A stretch of 32,865 bases of DNA from DATFMH01 sp035267045 (GCA_035267045.1 DATFMH010000057.1:1-32865); one strand, 5' to 3'; positions 18,368 to 26,608 are shown, counted from the stretch's first letter. Notes: a model not told the origin generated them from the letters alone. Program-made: numbers and translations.

Positions 18368-19381
18368 TTAATTACCATAACCGTCCGGATTATTGGATTG
18401 CCAGCGCCAGGTTGATTTGCACATGTCGTCTATATCTTTCTCTGCCTTCCAGCCCAATTCCTTTTTTGCTTTGGAAGGGTCTGCAAAACATTGTGCGATG
18501 TCACCTGGCCTGCGATCTACTATTTGATATGGTATTTTCTTGCCTGATGCTTTTTCAAATGCCTTTACGACATCCAGAACAGAATATCCCTTACCGGTAC
18601 CAAGATTATATGTCAGTACACCGTTAGTTGTATCAATTTTTTCAAGAGCTTTTAAATGTCCGACAGCTAAATCAACTACATGAATATAATCACGTACTCC
18701 GGTTCCATCGTGTGTAGGATAATCTTCACCATACACAGATAATTTTTGCAGTTTCCCTACAGCTACCTGGGATATATATGGTAAAAGATTATTAGGTATT
18801 CCATTTGGATCTTCACCAATTCGACCACTCTCATGAGCTCCGACGGGGTTAAAATATCGCAATAAGGCTACACTCCAATCGTGATCTGCTATATAGACAT
18901 CATGCAATATTTCTTCAATCATAAGTTTTGTTCGCCCGTATGGATTGGTAGCCTGCAAAGGGAAATCTTCTTTTATAGGCACTGTATGTGGATCACCATA
19001 AACAGTAGCAGATGAACTGAATACCATTTTCTTAACATTATGCTCCGCCATTGTTTCACATAACATTAAAGTTCCGGTGACATTGTTATGGTAATATTCA
19101 AGCGGGATTTCAACTGACTCACCAACAGCTTTTAAACCTGCAAAATGAATAACAGCTTCTATCTCATGTTTGCTAAAAACGTTGTCCAAGGCCTTTTTGT
19201 TGCGCAAATCCACTTTATGGAAGGTAAGTGATCTACCCGTTAATTCTTGAACTCTCTTTAATGCTATTTCTTTACTATTGGCAAGGTTGTCAACAACAAT
19301 AACATCAAAACCGGCATTTAATAATTCCACACAAGTATGACTGCCAATATACCCGGCACCACCAGTTACTAATACTTTCAT
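18368..19381 (-). CDS. galE: UDP-glucose 4-epimerase
   Basis: 337 residues, normal for GalE. It shows the NAD-binding GGAGYIGSHTCVELL at the N-terminus, FSSSATVYG around residue 122, the catalytic Tyr-x3-Lys in NPYGRTKLMIEE, and YFNPVGAHESGRIGEDPNGI plus RPGDIAQCFADPSKA in the C-terminal half. It interconverts UDP-glucose and UDP-galactose in the cytoplasm, feeding exopolysaccharide or galactose metabolism. It is the first gene of the galE-dedA-flavoprotein group, with 116 bases to the MutS-like gene upstream, where its promoter should lie. Confidence 0.95.
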   Translation of the reverse strand: MKVLVTGGAGYIGSHTCVELLNAGFDVIVVDNLANSKEIALKRVQELTGRSLTFHKVDLRNKKALDNVFSKHEIEAVIHFAGLKAVGESVEIPLEYYHNNVTGTLMLCETMAEHNVKKMVFSSSATVYGDPHTVPIKEDFPLQATNPYGRTKLMIEEILHDVYIADHDWSVALLRYFNPVGAHESGRIGEDPNGIPNNLLPYISQVAVGKLQKLSVYGEDYPTHDGTGVRDYIHVVDLAVGHLKALEKIDTTNGVLTYNLGTGKGYSVLDVVKAFEKASGKKIPYQIVDRRPGDIAQCFADPSKAKKELGWKAEKDIDDMCKSTWRWQSNNPDGYGN

Positions 19382-19497
19382 GTATGAAGAATATCTGATT
19401 TAAAATTTATTTTTTTAATGCACCCAAAATAATGAAATAACAGGTTGCAGCAAATTAAACAACGATATAAGATATGTGCTTTACCTTAGAGTAGAAG

Positions 19498-21159
19498 TTA
19501 TTTTTTTTTATCAAGTTCATGGGATAGGTTTAAGGCATTTTCTACCAACGTTTCTGGATAACCCGTTAACCGCAGGATAGCGATAGCATTTCTTGTAGAT
19601 GTCGCCCCTTCTCTGATCTTGTAATCAAAATCAAGACTGTCGTCGTGAACGAATTCTCGGAAATGATAGAATTCAAATCCACCATCAAGCAGATCGAGCA
19701 GTTCAAGGTCGTGAGTAGATGCGATGACAATATCTTTTTGATTATTCAGATACATTAAAACTTCCCGTGAAGCGGCAACGCGTTCCACTGTATTGGTTCC
19801 CCGGAATATTTCATCTATCAAAAATAAATTCGGAACAGATGTATCGGAATGATTTAACAATTCTTTCACCCGTTCCACTTCAGTAAGGTAATAGCTCTTG
19901 CCCTCAATGATATCATCTTCACGGCGCATGGATGTTATGAGACGCGAGAATGAAATAGTTGCCTCACTTGCACAACAGAAATAAAATGTTTGGGCGAGAA
20001 TTTGATTAATTCCGATTGTTTTAAGGAAGGTAGACTTACCAGCCATGTTAGAACCGGTAATCAATATGCTTTTATTGTGGATATGCAGGTCATTTGGTAT
20101 CGGGTCTTCAAGAAGTGGATGATAAATAGATGTGTAACTGAGTGTTTTTTCCTTAGTGGTAAATGACGGTTTGCATAATACAGGCAATGATTCTTTGAAT
20201 GAAGCTATTGAAACCATGGAATCGATATATCCCGTCGTTTCAAATAATCGTTGAATATCCGACCTGTTCGACCGGATCGTTTTAATAGACCATAGATATA
20301 GGTTTACTTCCAGAAGAAAGACATAATTTAATGACTCATAAATGATATAAGACAAATCATCACCCGATGAATTTAACCCTGAAAAATTGGATATTAATTT
20401 TTTAAGCTTTTTCACGGAATGAAGTGATTCCATCATATCTTTGCCGATATCTTTTATGGGACTATCTTCCTTGCCCAGGCGTTTCCCCAGTTTTGTTGAT
20501 GATTTTAACAGCGTGCCTAAGCCAAAAAGCGGTGCAGTGAAATAATATATCTTATTTGTATAGGAATATTGAATGATATAATTAACAAAGTATATACCTA
20601 CAAGGCCAAGTAGAGCAGGTGGGTAAAAAGGTGCCGTTACAATACATACCAAAGCAAAAAGAGGGGGGATAAGGAAGAGCCAAAAATAAGGAGGCTGTTT
20701 GGGTAATTGATTGAGAAACAAATTTGGCAGGTATCCAACTTTTTTGGAATTCAGATTACCTAATTCCAGTTGGATTGCCACCCTGAGATCCTCATTATCA
20801 TTTAATAAATTTACCAGTTTCTCCCTCTTTTCAAGCTCTTTATGATTTGAAACAGGGCGGTGAAGCAGGTCAAATAAATATTGTTGACCAATTACACTGG
20901 AGGTACGATCTATCAATGAAAACATCTCATTCATATTTAGATCATCCCAGGTATCATCGTCAATGATTTCCTCACTACCGGATGATAATGTCCATAAATC
21001 ATGGAATAAGCGAATATTAGGCCACTTTCGATCTTTATCGGAAGTGAGTCCCCAATTACTTTTAAGAATTTGAGCTTGTTCCCGGCGTTTACGGTATTTT
21101 GATGCGGATATATAAGCTACAAAAAATAATACAACCGCAATGATAGTAATAGTGGTCAT
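19498..21159 (-). CDS. Membrane-anchored MutS-family ATPase
   Basis: 553 residues from the ATG at 21159; 26 extra in-frame codons upstream (to 21237) give a start without a ribosome site and I leave them out. A transmembrane helix lies right at the N-terminus (TTITIIAVVLFFVAYISA) and two more near residues 180-225 (starting YFWLFLIPPLFALVCIV and LLGLVGIYFVNYII). The C-terminal half is a MutS-type ATPase: Walker A GSNMAGKST, Walker B LFLIDEIFRGTN and the ASTHDLELLDLL switch. The mismatch-reading N-terminal domain of true MutS is absent. A related family is known from Bacteroidota genomes, but its job is unclear; mismatch repair is unlikely. Confidence 0.85.
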   Translation of the reverse strand: MTTITIIAVVLFFVAYISASKYRKRREQAQILKSNWGLTSDKDRKWPNIRLFHDLWTLSSGSEEIIDDDTWDDLNMNEMFSLIDRTSSVIGQQYLFDLLHRPVSNHKELEKREKLVNLLNDNEDLRVAIQLELGNLNSKKVGYLPNLFLNQLPKQPPYFWLFLIPPLFALVCIVTAPFYPPALLGLVGIYFVNYIIQYSYTNKIYYFTAPLFGLGTLLKSSTKLGKRLGKEDSPIKDIGKDMMESLHSVKKLKKLISNFSGLNSSGDDLSYIIYESLNYVFLLEVNLYLWSIKTIRSNRSDIQRLFETTGYIDSMVSIASFKESLPVLCKPSFTTKEKTLSYTSIYHPLLEDPIPNDLHIHNKSILITGSNMAGKSTFLKTIGINQILAQTFYFCCASEATISFSRLITSMRREDDIIEGKSYYLTEVERVKELLNHSDTSVPNLFLIDEIFRGTNTVERVAASREVLMYLNNQKDIVIASTHDLELLDLLDGGFEFYHFREFVHDDSLDFDYKIREGATSTRNAIAILRLTGYPETLVENALNLSHELDKKK

Positions 21160-21367
21160 TAATCGACAGTTAAAATGGAAAATGGGTTCAAATATACGAT
21201 GTTCAAAGGAGTATTGTAAAAAAATAACAATCAGCAAATTTAAGCTGTTAAAGTTCTCCTGAACAATAATAATTAATTAATGCGTAAGGGTTATTCATAA
21301 AGAATAGACGAGGAAATGCGTTTATTTTAGCTTTATAAGTGATTTTTAAAAAATGAGAGTAATGAGC

Positions 21368-21408
21368 AAAAAAAAACCTGCATAAAAGTTTAATAATCAT
21401 GCAGGTTT
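21368..21408 (-). terminator. Terminator of the desaturase gene
   Basis: On the minus strand a 10-bp stem (AAACCTGCAT at 21399-21408, ATGCAGGTTT at 21374-21383) has a 15-base loop and a run of T down to 21368. It starts 24 bases after the desaturase stop codon. Confidence 0.9.
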
Positions 21409-21431
21409 AGAAATTATTTTTTAAATACTTC

Positions 21432-22424
21432 TTAAAGAGAAAATTGTCTGCCATAAATAAAATCGAAGGAAAATGATTTTTGATTTGTTTTGTGTTCGAT
21501 ATACTTAGCTACTTTTTCCAACCGTTCAGGCAAACGCATTATTTTTTCCTGGGCTTTTCTGCCAACCTCATTCAACCCGGTCATGACTTCGATATTCCAA
21601 AATTCTATGGCTTCTTCCACTATTTTCTTGTAATCCCATGGTCCATAGATACCTATCCTCCTCACAATATCAGCCATTTCTCCAAATTTTGGCATTGAAT
21701 GACCCGGCATTTCAATACTTGGTAAAATGGCTAATGCGGATTTTAAAGCCCTGTTTGGATCGATTTCAAGGATGTGTTTAAACACATTTCTATAAAAAGT
21801 AAAGTGTTTAGCTTCATCAGCGGCTACACTTCGTAATATCCCTTGAAGCAGGGGTTCGTCACCGCCTGCTACTTTACCTGTATTTCGATGTGAGTATTGT
21901 GTGGCACGTTCCTGTAAAGTAGTGTATACAAATACACGATAGGGATCACTGTCCCATGAAGGAATAAAACCAGATTCCTGGTATGCATATTGTAACATTT
22001 CCACGTGCCGGAATTTGAATAACCTGGAATCCCTTGCATAATCTCTTAATATGCACCCATGGCGGTCTTCTTCAGCCGTCCACATGAAATTCCATTTTTT
22101 CCAGACGCTATTATCACCGAGGTAGGTTGAGAGTAATCGATGGAAATGGGGTAAACCTTCTTCCGTAATAAGATTTAAAACTAATGAAACCCTGACAGAA
22201 TCAGCAATCCCCCGTGCTCTCTCGCGGAGTTTACTAATGACATTTTCTTCATTGTCATCCATTTTTTCGTTCGCGGGTAGAAAATCACTGGCAAACCATA
22301 ACTTTCGCTTTTTTTTATGATTTTCCATTAATTTCTCGACTTGAGGTTCTAATTCTTCAAGAACCTCCGCTTTATTTCGGGTTTCAAATTCTTCGTTATT
22401 TTTTTCTGGTATTATAATATCCAT
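21432..22424 (-). CDS. Soluble acyl-ACP desaturase (diiron)
   Basis: 330 residues of the acyl-ACP desaturase (FA_desaturase_2) family. Diiron ligands are visible as TEEGLPHF (Glu88/89), EEDRHG (Glu119 and His122), LQERAT (Glu172) and DEAKH (Glu204 and His207). The spacing 119 to 172 equals the plant stearoyl-ACP desaturase spacing. No membrane helices, so cytoplasmic; it would put a cis double bond in ACP-bound fatty acids using ferredoxin. A ferredoxin gene is not nearby. The gene stands alone with its own terminator. An AGAG-type ribosome site precedes the ATG. Confidence 0.92.
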   Translation of the reverse strand: MDIIIPEKNNEEFETRNKAEVLEELEPQVEKLMENHKKKRKLWFASDFLPANEKMDDNEENVISKLRERARGIADSVRVSLVLNLITEEGLPHFHRLLSTYLGDNSVWKKWNFMWTAEEDRHGCILRDYARDSRLFKFRHVEMLQYAYQESGFIPSWDSDPYRVFVYTTLQERATQYSHRNTGKVAGGDEPLLQGILRSVAADEAKHFTFYRNVFKHILEIDPNRALKSALAILPSIEMPGHSMPKFGEMADIVRRIGIYGPWDYKKIVEEAIEFWNIEVMTGLNEVGRKAQEKIMRLPERLEKVAKYIEHKTNQKSFSFDFIYGRQFSL

Positions 22425-23259
22425 TGATAATCTCTGTTGTAATGGAATAAGACTGGTCTGCGAGATAAATATTCTGGAATGAAATATTACTAATTGCTTA
22501 TTGTAATACTTACTAGCAATGTAAGTATTACAATTTAAATAAATTATACGATTCAGTCCCTGGTCATTTCTTTGTTTTTCATTCCGATTCTACAATCATG
22601 AAATATAAAACATTTTAAGTTATTATCGAAATATAGAACCGATCTAAATTATATTCACTAAATCAGGTATTCATAATTAAAGGGGATATCAATTTATTTA
22701 AATGGTACTCGTCAACAATTGGTCGTATAAAAAGGTAGCATTCAGGAATTTTACCCATCTTTATTATAAAGCTTGAGGAAGAATTCCTGAAAAAACTCTC
22801 TACCTCTTCTAAAATTCTATCATAAAAAGATTATATCACCATTGACAGCACACTACCGGTGTATATTTTTTCGGGGCATACTCATGGCTAAGAGGCTAAG
22901 AAATCAATGGTACAACGCTATGAGTTTGCCGGACTTAAATAAATCTTCTGCAATCTCGTTAGATTTGGCCATATTCCGCACTCATTTTGTTAATAAGAAC
23001 CACTATTTGCCTCAAAGTACCCCGAAATTTGTCTCAAACTGACAAATATTTTATTGTGATTTCCTAAGTCCGGAAACCTCCTATACATACATATAGGATA
23101 ACGTGATAGATTTTAAAAGAAAACGAAAATCAGCGATTACATTAGAATTACCATTTAACTTTGGGCTACAATACAGTATTCTTATTAACCGCAACTAACC
23201 TGTTGTTCATTGATCACCATAATTGTCTGTGTTCCATCTCAGTTTACTAGTTGGATCCT
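22425..23259. other. Gene-poor region (835 bases)
   Basis: Between the desaturase and the cysteine operon. A 10-bp inverted repeat (TTCAGGAATT at 22741-22750, AATTCCTGAA at 22782-22791) encloses a smaller stem. The block 23002-23043 resembles a mobile-element end (listed separately). The only longer open frame in the region, at 22842-23042, has no recognisable features. I see no RNA gene. Confidence 0.4.
23002..23043 (-). mobile_element. Possible IS21-family terminal sequence, remnant
   Basis: Read on the minus strand, the block starts TGTCAGTTTGAGACAAA and continues with a second unit TTTGAGGCAAA after a CGGGGTAC spacer. Two near-identical 11-mers (TTTGAGACAAA, TTTGAGGCAAA) in the same direction inside a TGT-bounded end are what IS21-type elements show. 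No istA or istB gene and no second end is visible, so if real this is a solo end or a relic. Memory-based and not searched. Confidence 0.3.
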
Positions 23260-24450
23260 TTAATACTGTGGTACCGTTTCATCCACCTGTTTGGCATATT
23301 CGATAATACCACCTTTTAGATTATAAAGATTATCAAATCCATAACTTTCATTTAATTGGCGGATGGCTCTTGCACTTCGTACACCGGCTTTACAATGCAC
23401 AACGACGGGTTTATCTCTGGAGATCTTCTCGTGTTGCTCCAATATGGTATTTAACGGTATTAATTCGCCACCCAGATTGGATATCTCGTATTCATAGGGT
23501 TCGCGTACATCAATTATTTGAATATCTACACCATTATCCAGTTTATCCTTAAATTCCTGAACGGTTATTTCATTTATGTCATTATTACCATTCTCGTCAT
23601 CCGGGATTCCGCAAAATTCCTGATAATCAATTAATTCTGTTTGTGTAGGATGATCACCTGTAAGTGGATTATCAGACCGTTTTTTAACTTTTACAGTCCT
23701 TGTAATAAAACTTAAGGCATCAAATAAAAATAACCTGCCGGCAAGAGGATCCCCGACATCGGTTATGACTTTAATGACTTCATTGGCTTGAATACTCCCT
23801 ATGATGCCCGGCAATACTCCGAGCACACCGGCTTCGGCACAACTTGGTACAAGGCCGGGAGGAGGAGGAGTTGGAAACAGGTCGCGATAATTGGGTCCCC
23901 GTTCACCATTTGAATCGACGTAATTAAAAACGGATACTTGTCCTTCAAACTGAAAAATGGAAGCATAAATATTAGGTTTATCTAAAAATACACAGGCGTC
24001 ATTCACCAGGTATCGTGTTGGGAAATTATCTGTTCCGTCAGCAACAACGTCGTAGTCTTTTATAATATCCAAAGCATTTTCTGATGTTAACCGGACGTTG
24101 TGCACATGAATATCGATATGGGGATTTATCTCACTAAGTTTATGTTTAGCTGCTTCCACCTTCGGCTTGCCGACATCAGAAATACCAAATAATACTTGTC
24201 GGTGCAGGTTGCTCTCTTCAACAATATCAAAATCGAGAATACCAATGGTGCCAACGCCAGCTGCCGCAAGATACTGAAGTAAGGGACTTCCCAAACCACC
24301 TGTACCTACCACCAAAACTTTTGCCGATTTTAATTTTTGCTGACCTTCCATCCCGAATTCGGGTATAATAAGATGGCGGTTATAATGAGCTAATTCTTTT
24401 TTATCAAAAGAAATATTGCCGTTTGATTTAATTTGTTGTCCGTTATACAT
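23260..24450 (-). CDS. MoeB/ThiF-type adenylyltransferase fused to a rhodanese domain (MoeZ-like)
   Basis: 396 residues. The E1-like half has the ATP site VVGTGGLGSPLLQYLAAAGVG (about 48-68), LHRQVLF, VADGTDNFPTRYLVNDAC and the GLVPSCAEAGVLGVLPG cysteine loop. The C-terminal rhodanese domain (about 295-390) has the active-site loop HCKAGVRSAR. It should adenylate the C-terminal glycine of the small sulfur-carrier protein encoded just upstream and load sulfur on it as a thiocarboxylate. The MOCS3-like tail element YQEFCGIP sits between the domains. Last gene of the four-gene cysteine operon, 45 bases after the carrier gene. Confidence 0.92.
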   Translation of the reverse strand: MYNGQQIKSNGNISFDKKELAHYNRHLIIPEFGMEGQQKLKSAKVLVVGTGGLGSPLLQYLAAAGVGTIGILDFDIVEESNLHRQVLFGISDVGKPKVEAAKHKLSEINPHIDIHVHNVRLTSENALDIIKDYDVVADGTDNFPTRYLVNDACVFLDKPNIYASIFQFEGQVSVFNYVDSNGERGPNYRDLFPTPPPPGLVPSCAEAGVLGVLPGIIGSIQANEVIKVITDVGDPLAGRLFLFDALSFITRTVKVKKRSDNPLTGDHPTQTELIDYQEFCGIPDDENGNNDINEITVQEFKDKLDNGVDIQIIDVREPYEYEISNLGGELIPLNTILEQHEKISRDKPVVVHCKAGVRSARAIRQLNESYGFDNLYNLKGGIIEYAKQVDETVPQY

Positions 24451-24495
24451 AGTATTAAAAGCTTTTAGTCATCCATTCTATAGTGATTGTTATTA

Positions 24496-24777
24496 TCAGT
24501 TGATTGAGCCTCCGGCGATTGCCGGAACAATACTAATGATTGTATCTTCGTCCACTGAAGTCTCTCCATTGTTCAACGGATCAATTTCATCGTCACCAAC
24601 ATAAATTTTGATGAATGAACGTACATTATCCTCATCGTCAAATAGATGTTTCTTAAGGTCAGGATATTCCTCGACCAGGTTTTCAAGTGACTTAACCACC
24701 GTATTTGATGAAGTCTCAAAACTGTTAGATCTGTCAGTGAATTTTCTAAGTGGTGTAGGAATAATAATCTTTGCCAT
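24496..24777 (-). CDS. ThiS/MoaD-like sulfur-carrier protein (CysO-like)
   Basis: 93 residues from the ATG at 24777; an open frame further upstream (to 24852) overlaps the protease gene and only adds a lysine-rich tail, so it is not used. It is a beta-grasp ubiquitin-like protein of the MoaD/ThiS/CysO type (MAKIIIPTPLRKFT, then SLENLVEEYPDLKKHLF, VNVGDDE-type turn and IISIVPAIAGG). It ends AGG-Ser-Ile-Asn, three residues beyond the diglycine, so it should need trimming before it can be adenylated. The likely role is to carry a thiocarboxylate sulfur to cysteine synthase. Start lies 16 bases after the protease stop codon. Confidence 0.88.
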   Translation of the reverse strand: MAKIIIPTPLRKFTDRSNSFETSSNTVVKSLENLVEEYPDLKKHLFDDEDNVRSFIKIYVGDDEIDPLNNGETSVDEDTIISIVPAIAGGSIN

Positions 24778-24793
24778 AATTGTTGTTACTATT

Positions 24794-25237
24794 TTATAAT
24801 GATTTTGTTTGTAGTGTTTTAATTTCTTCTTCTTCAAATTGATGATCATCATTTAATTGCCATGATGTTATAGCGGCTGTTTTACCGCTCATGACGGATA
24901 AAATGATATAGGAGAAAAATGGTACTGCCTGTTTTCGGTCATGTTCCGATGGACGGGCCGGATGATCGGGATGTGAGTGATATACACCCAGTAAATCCAG
25001 GTTATTTTGAACGGCAAATAACTCTGCCTTTCTGTAATCATCGGGATCTATTTTAAAACGACGTCTCTTGTCTCCGTCTTTTGTATTCTCCACACGTTGT
25101 GCAAGCGTAATCTTTCGTGCGTCATTTTCATGTCCGTATAGAAATCCACAGCACTCGTTGTTATAGGTTTCTTCGGCGTGTTTCTCCATAAAATCGGATA
25201 CTTCCTGTGTAATAGTAACTTCTGACATTCGTTTCAT
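24794..25237 (-). CDS. JAMM/MPN+ metalloprotease (Mec-like)
   Basis: 147 residues. All JAMM zinc-site residues are present: Glu28 in NNECCGFLYG, His87 and His89 in GVYHSHP, Ser97 and Asp100 in ARPSEHD, with the classic H-x-H-x10-D spacing. In the mycobacterial Mec/CysO/CysM system such a protease releases cysteine from the carrier; in other systems it trims a carrier tail to expose GG. Both jobs fit here. Cytoplasmic, no signal peptide. The ATG at 25237 lies 2 bases after the cysteine synthase stop codon, so the two are translationally linked; an in-frame ATG three codons on (25228) is also possible. Confidence 0.92.
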   Translation of the reverse strand: MKRMSEVTITQEVSDFMEKHAEETYNNECCGFLYGHENDARKITLAQRVENTKDGDKRRRFKIDPDDYRKAELFAVQNNLDLLGVYHSHPDHPARPSEHDRKQAVPFFSYIILSVMSGKTAAITSWQLNDDHQFEEEEIKTLQTKSL

Positions 25238-25239
25238 TT

Positions 25240-26178
25240 TTATTGAACAATTTTATTTAAAACATCACTGTATTTATCTGCATTGTCGGGAAATACGGTA
25301 ACAATAACTCCCTCATTTATTTCATCGGCTATTTGAATAGCTCCTGCGAGATTCGCAGCTGATGACGGACTCAGTAACAATCCTGTTTCCCTGGCTGCAT
25401 GCTTAATCATATCATAAGCATGGGTGGTATTAATCAATTTGATATCATCGGCTACGGAATCATCAAAAATACCGGGTACTAGCGCCGTTTCAAGATGTTT
25501 CCAACCTTCCATTCCGTGTAAAGCTGTTTCGGGTTGTAATGCTATAAGTTTTATTGATGGATTATATTCTTTAAGACGCCTGCCAGTACCTGTAAATGTA
25601 CCGGTCGTTCCCAAACCGCTTACGAAATGTGTCAATTGGCCATTAGTCTGATCTATTATTTCATTGGCTGTAGTGTGATAATGGGCCTTCCAGTTATTCT
25701 CATTGTTATATTGATCGGCGTAAAAGTATTGATCCCTGTTTGATTCATATAGAGCCAGTGCTTCTTCCTGTGCCTCATCTGTTCCGCCAAACCGGGATGT
25801 AAATCTAAGATCAGCGCCTAACGCCTTCAGAAGCGATTTCCTTTCTTTGGATGCATTTTCAGGCATAAATAGAGTGACAGGTATGCCTGTAAAAGCTCCT
25901 ATATGAGCGTAAGCAATACCAGTATTTCCACTTGTTGCATCGAGTAACCTGTTATCCGGATTTAAGTTTCCACTGTAAACGGCTTGTTTAATAATATTAT
26001 ATGCAGCCCTTGATTTTACACTGCCACCAAATTGTTCCCATTCTATTTTAGCAAATATCTTTACATTTTTATTATGTGAAAAACGGTGTAATGGGAATAA
26101 CGGTGTATTTCCTATTAAAGAACCTATCTCAGTAAGATATTTTTCGAGGATATTATTTTGGGATAGTGTTACTGGCAT
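25240..26178 (-). CDS. PLP-dependent cysteine synthase (CysM-like)
   Basis: 312 residues of the cysteine synthase/PLP fold-type II family. The PLP lysine is Lys55 in GGSVKSRAAY, the substrate loop is TSGNTGIAY (84-92), the phosphate site is GLGTTGTFTGTGRR and a PSSAANLAGA block closes the fold. Cytoplasmic. The company of a carrier protein, JAMM protease and MoeB-rhodanese points to the CysM type that takes sulfur from a protein thiocarboxylate (O-phosphoserine or O-acetylserine as acceptor is undecided). First gene of the operon; its leader, with a poly-cysteine ORF, lies at 26179-26422. Confidence 0.92.
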   Translation of the reverse strand: MPVTLSQNNILEKYLTEIGSLIGNTPLFPLHRFSHNKNVKIFAKIEWEQFGGSVKSRAAYNIIKQAVYSGNLNPDNRLLDATSGNTGIAYAHIGAFTGIPVTLFMPENASKERKSLLKALGADLRFTSRFGGTDEAQEEALALYESNRDQYFYADQYNNENNWKAHYHTTANEIIDQTNGQLTHFVSGLGTTGTFTGTGRRLKEYNPSIKLIALQPETALHGMEGWKHLETALVPGIFDDSVADDIKLINTTHAYDMIKHAARETGLLLSPSSAANLAGAIQIADEINEGVIVTVFPDNADKYSDVLNKIVQ

Positions 26179-26320
26179 AATTCAAAATCTGTTAATGAAG
26201 TGAATGAAAACCGGAAAAAGTGTTAAAGGGAATTAATTCGAGGACATATTTATCAATGTCCTATGGCTGTACCCGGAGTAGATTTAAGCTAATTAATAAA
26301 GTTGGGCAGCCGATACGGTA
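26179..26320 (-). promoter_or_regulatory. Leader RNA of the cysteine operon with two hairpins
   Basis: On the transcribed minus strand two hairpins lie between the poly-cysteine ORF and cysM. The first joins GGCTGCCC (26304-26311) with GGGTACAGCC (26265-26274), 8 pairs with a 2-base bulge, starting 9 bases after the ORF stop. The second is AGGACAT/ATGTCCT (26256-26262 with 26241-26247). A 7-base stretch ATTAACA (26190-26196) just before the cysM ATG can pair with TGTTAAT spanning the leader stop. No T run follows either hairpin, so control of translation initiation fits better than a classical terminator. Inferred by eye, not folded. Confidence 0.5.
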
Positions 26321-26383
26321 TTAACAACAACAGCAACAGCAACAACAGGATGCAGGAATGGCTGAATTGATATCCTGATGCAT
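26321..26383 (-). CDS. Poly-cysteine leader peptide (20 codons)
   Basis: ATG at 26383-26381, then HQDINSAIPAS, then eight cysteine codons (TGT TGT TGC TGT TGC TGT TGT TGT) and immediately TAA at 26323-26321. It lies 142 bases before the cysteine synthase start. Third positions vary only between T and C, which keeps cysteine in this frame, whereas in the Val/Ala frame it would change the residue. The position and the run ending directly at the stop are what a cysteine-sensing attenuator needs: low charged tRNA-Cys stalls the ribosome next to the downstream hairpin. An in-frame ATG at 26422 would give 33 residues. No Shine-Dalgarno is seen, so it might be leaderless. Poly-cysteine leader ORFs are known from mycobacteria. 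Confidence 0.7.
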   Translation of the reverse strand: MHQDINSAIPASCCCCCCCC

Positions 26384-26608
26384 TGTATAAGAGGCATGAA
26401 TATGTAGTTGTTGGTAAATCATACCGTTTATTTGACTATCCGTTTTTTTGTGAATTAATCTTTGTTTTCAGTTACAACGTATAAGTTACAAAATAAATTA
26501 TTTTAAAAATACATGTTGGACAAATAATTTAACATTTAATTATTTCACCATATAAAGTTGTTGTAACAGCCTACAAACTTCTTTTGTTCCCGTTTCCAAC
26601 AAAAAATT

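Noticed and set aside
23005..23030. Second sigma-54-like match on the minus strand
   Set aside because: GG-N10-GC spacing exists but the -12 half is GGCA rather than TTGC; overlaps the IS-like end.
22842..23042. 66-codon open frame in the gene-poor region
   Set aside because: No family resemblance, no ribosome site, and it runs through the possible mobile-element end; probably chance.
23260..25237. Bacterial ubiquitin-like conjugation system
   Set aside because: E1-like, Ubl and JAMM genes are present, but no E2-like gene is, and the rhodanese fusion plus cysteine synthase point to sulfur transfer.
26241..26262. Classical transcription terminator before cysM
   Set aside because: The 7-bp hairpin has no T run after it on the transcribed strand.
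26395..26397. Alternative leader ORF reading the triplet repeat as Val/Ala
   Set aside because: An ATG at 26397 gives a run of Val and Ala with no link to the operon, the T/C changes would alter the residue, and the frame does not stop at the end of the run.
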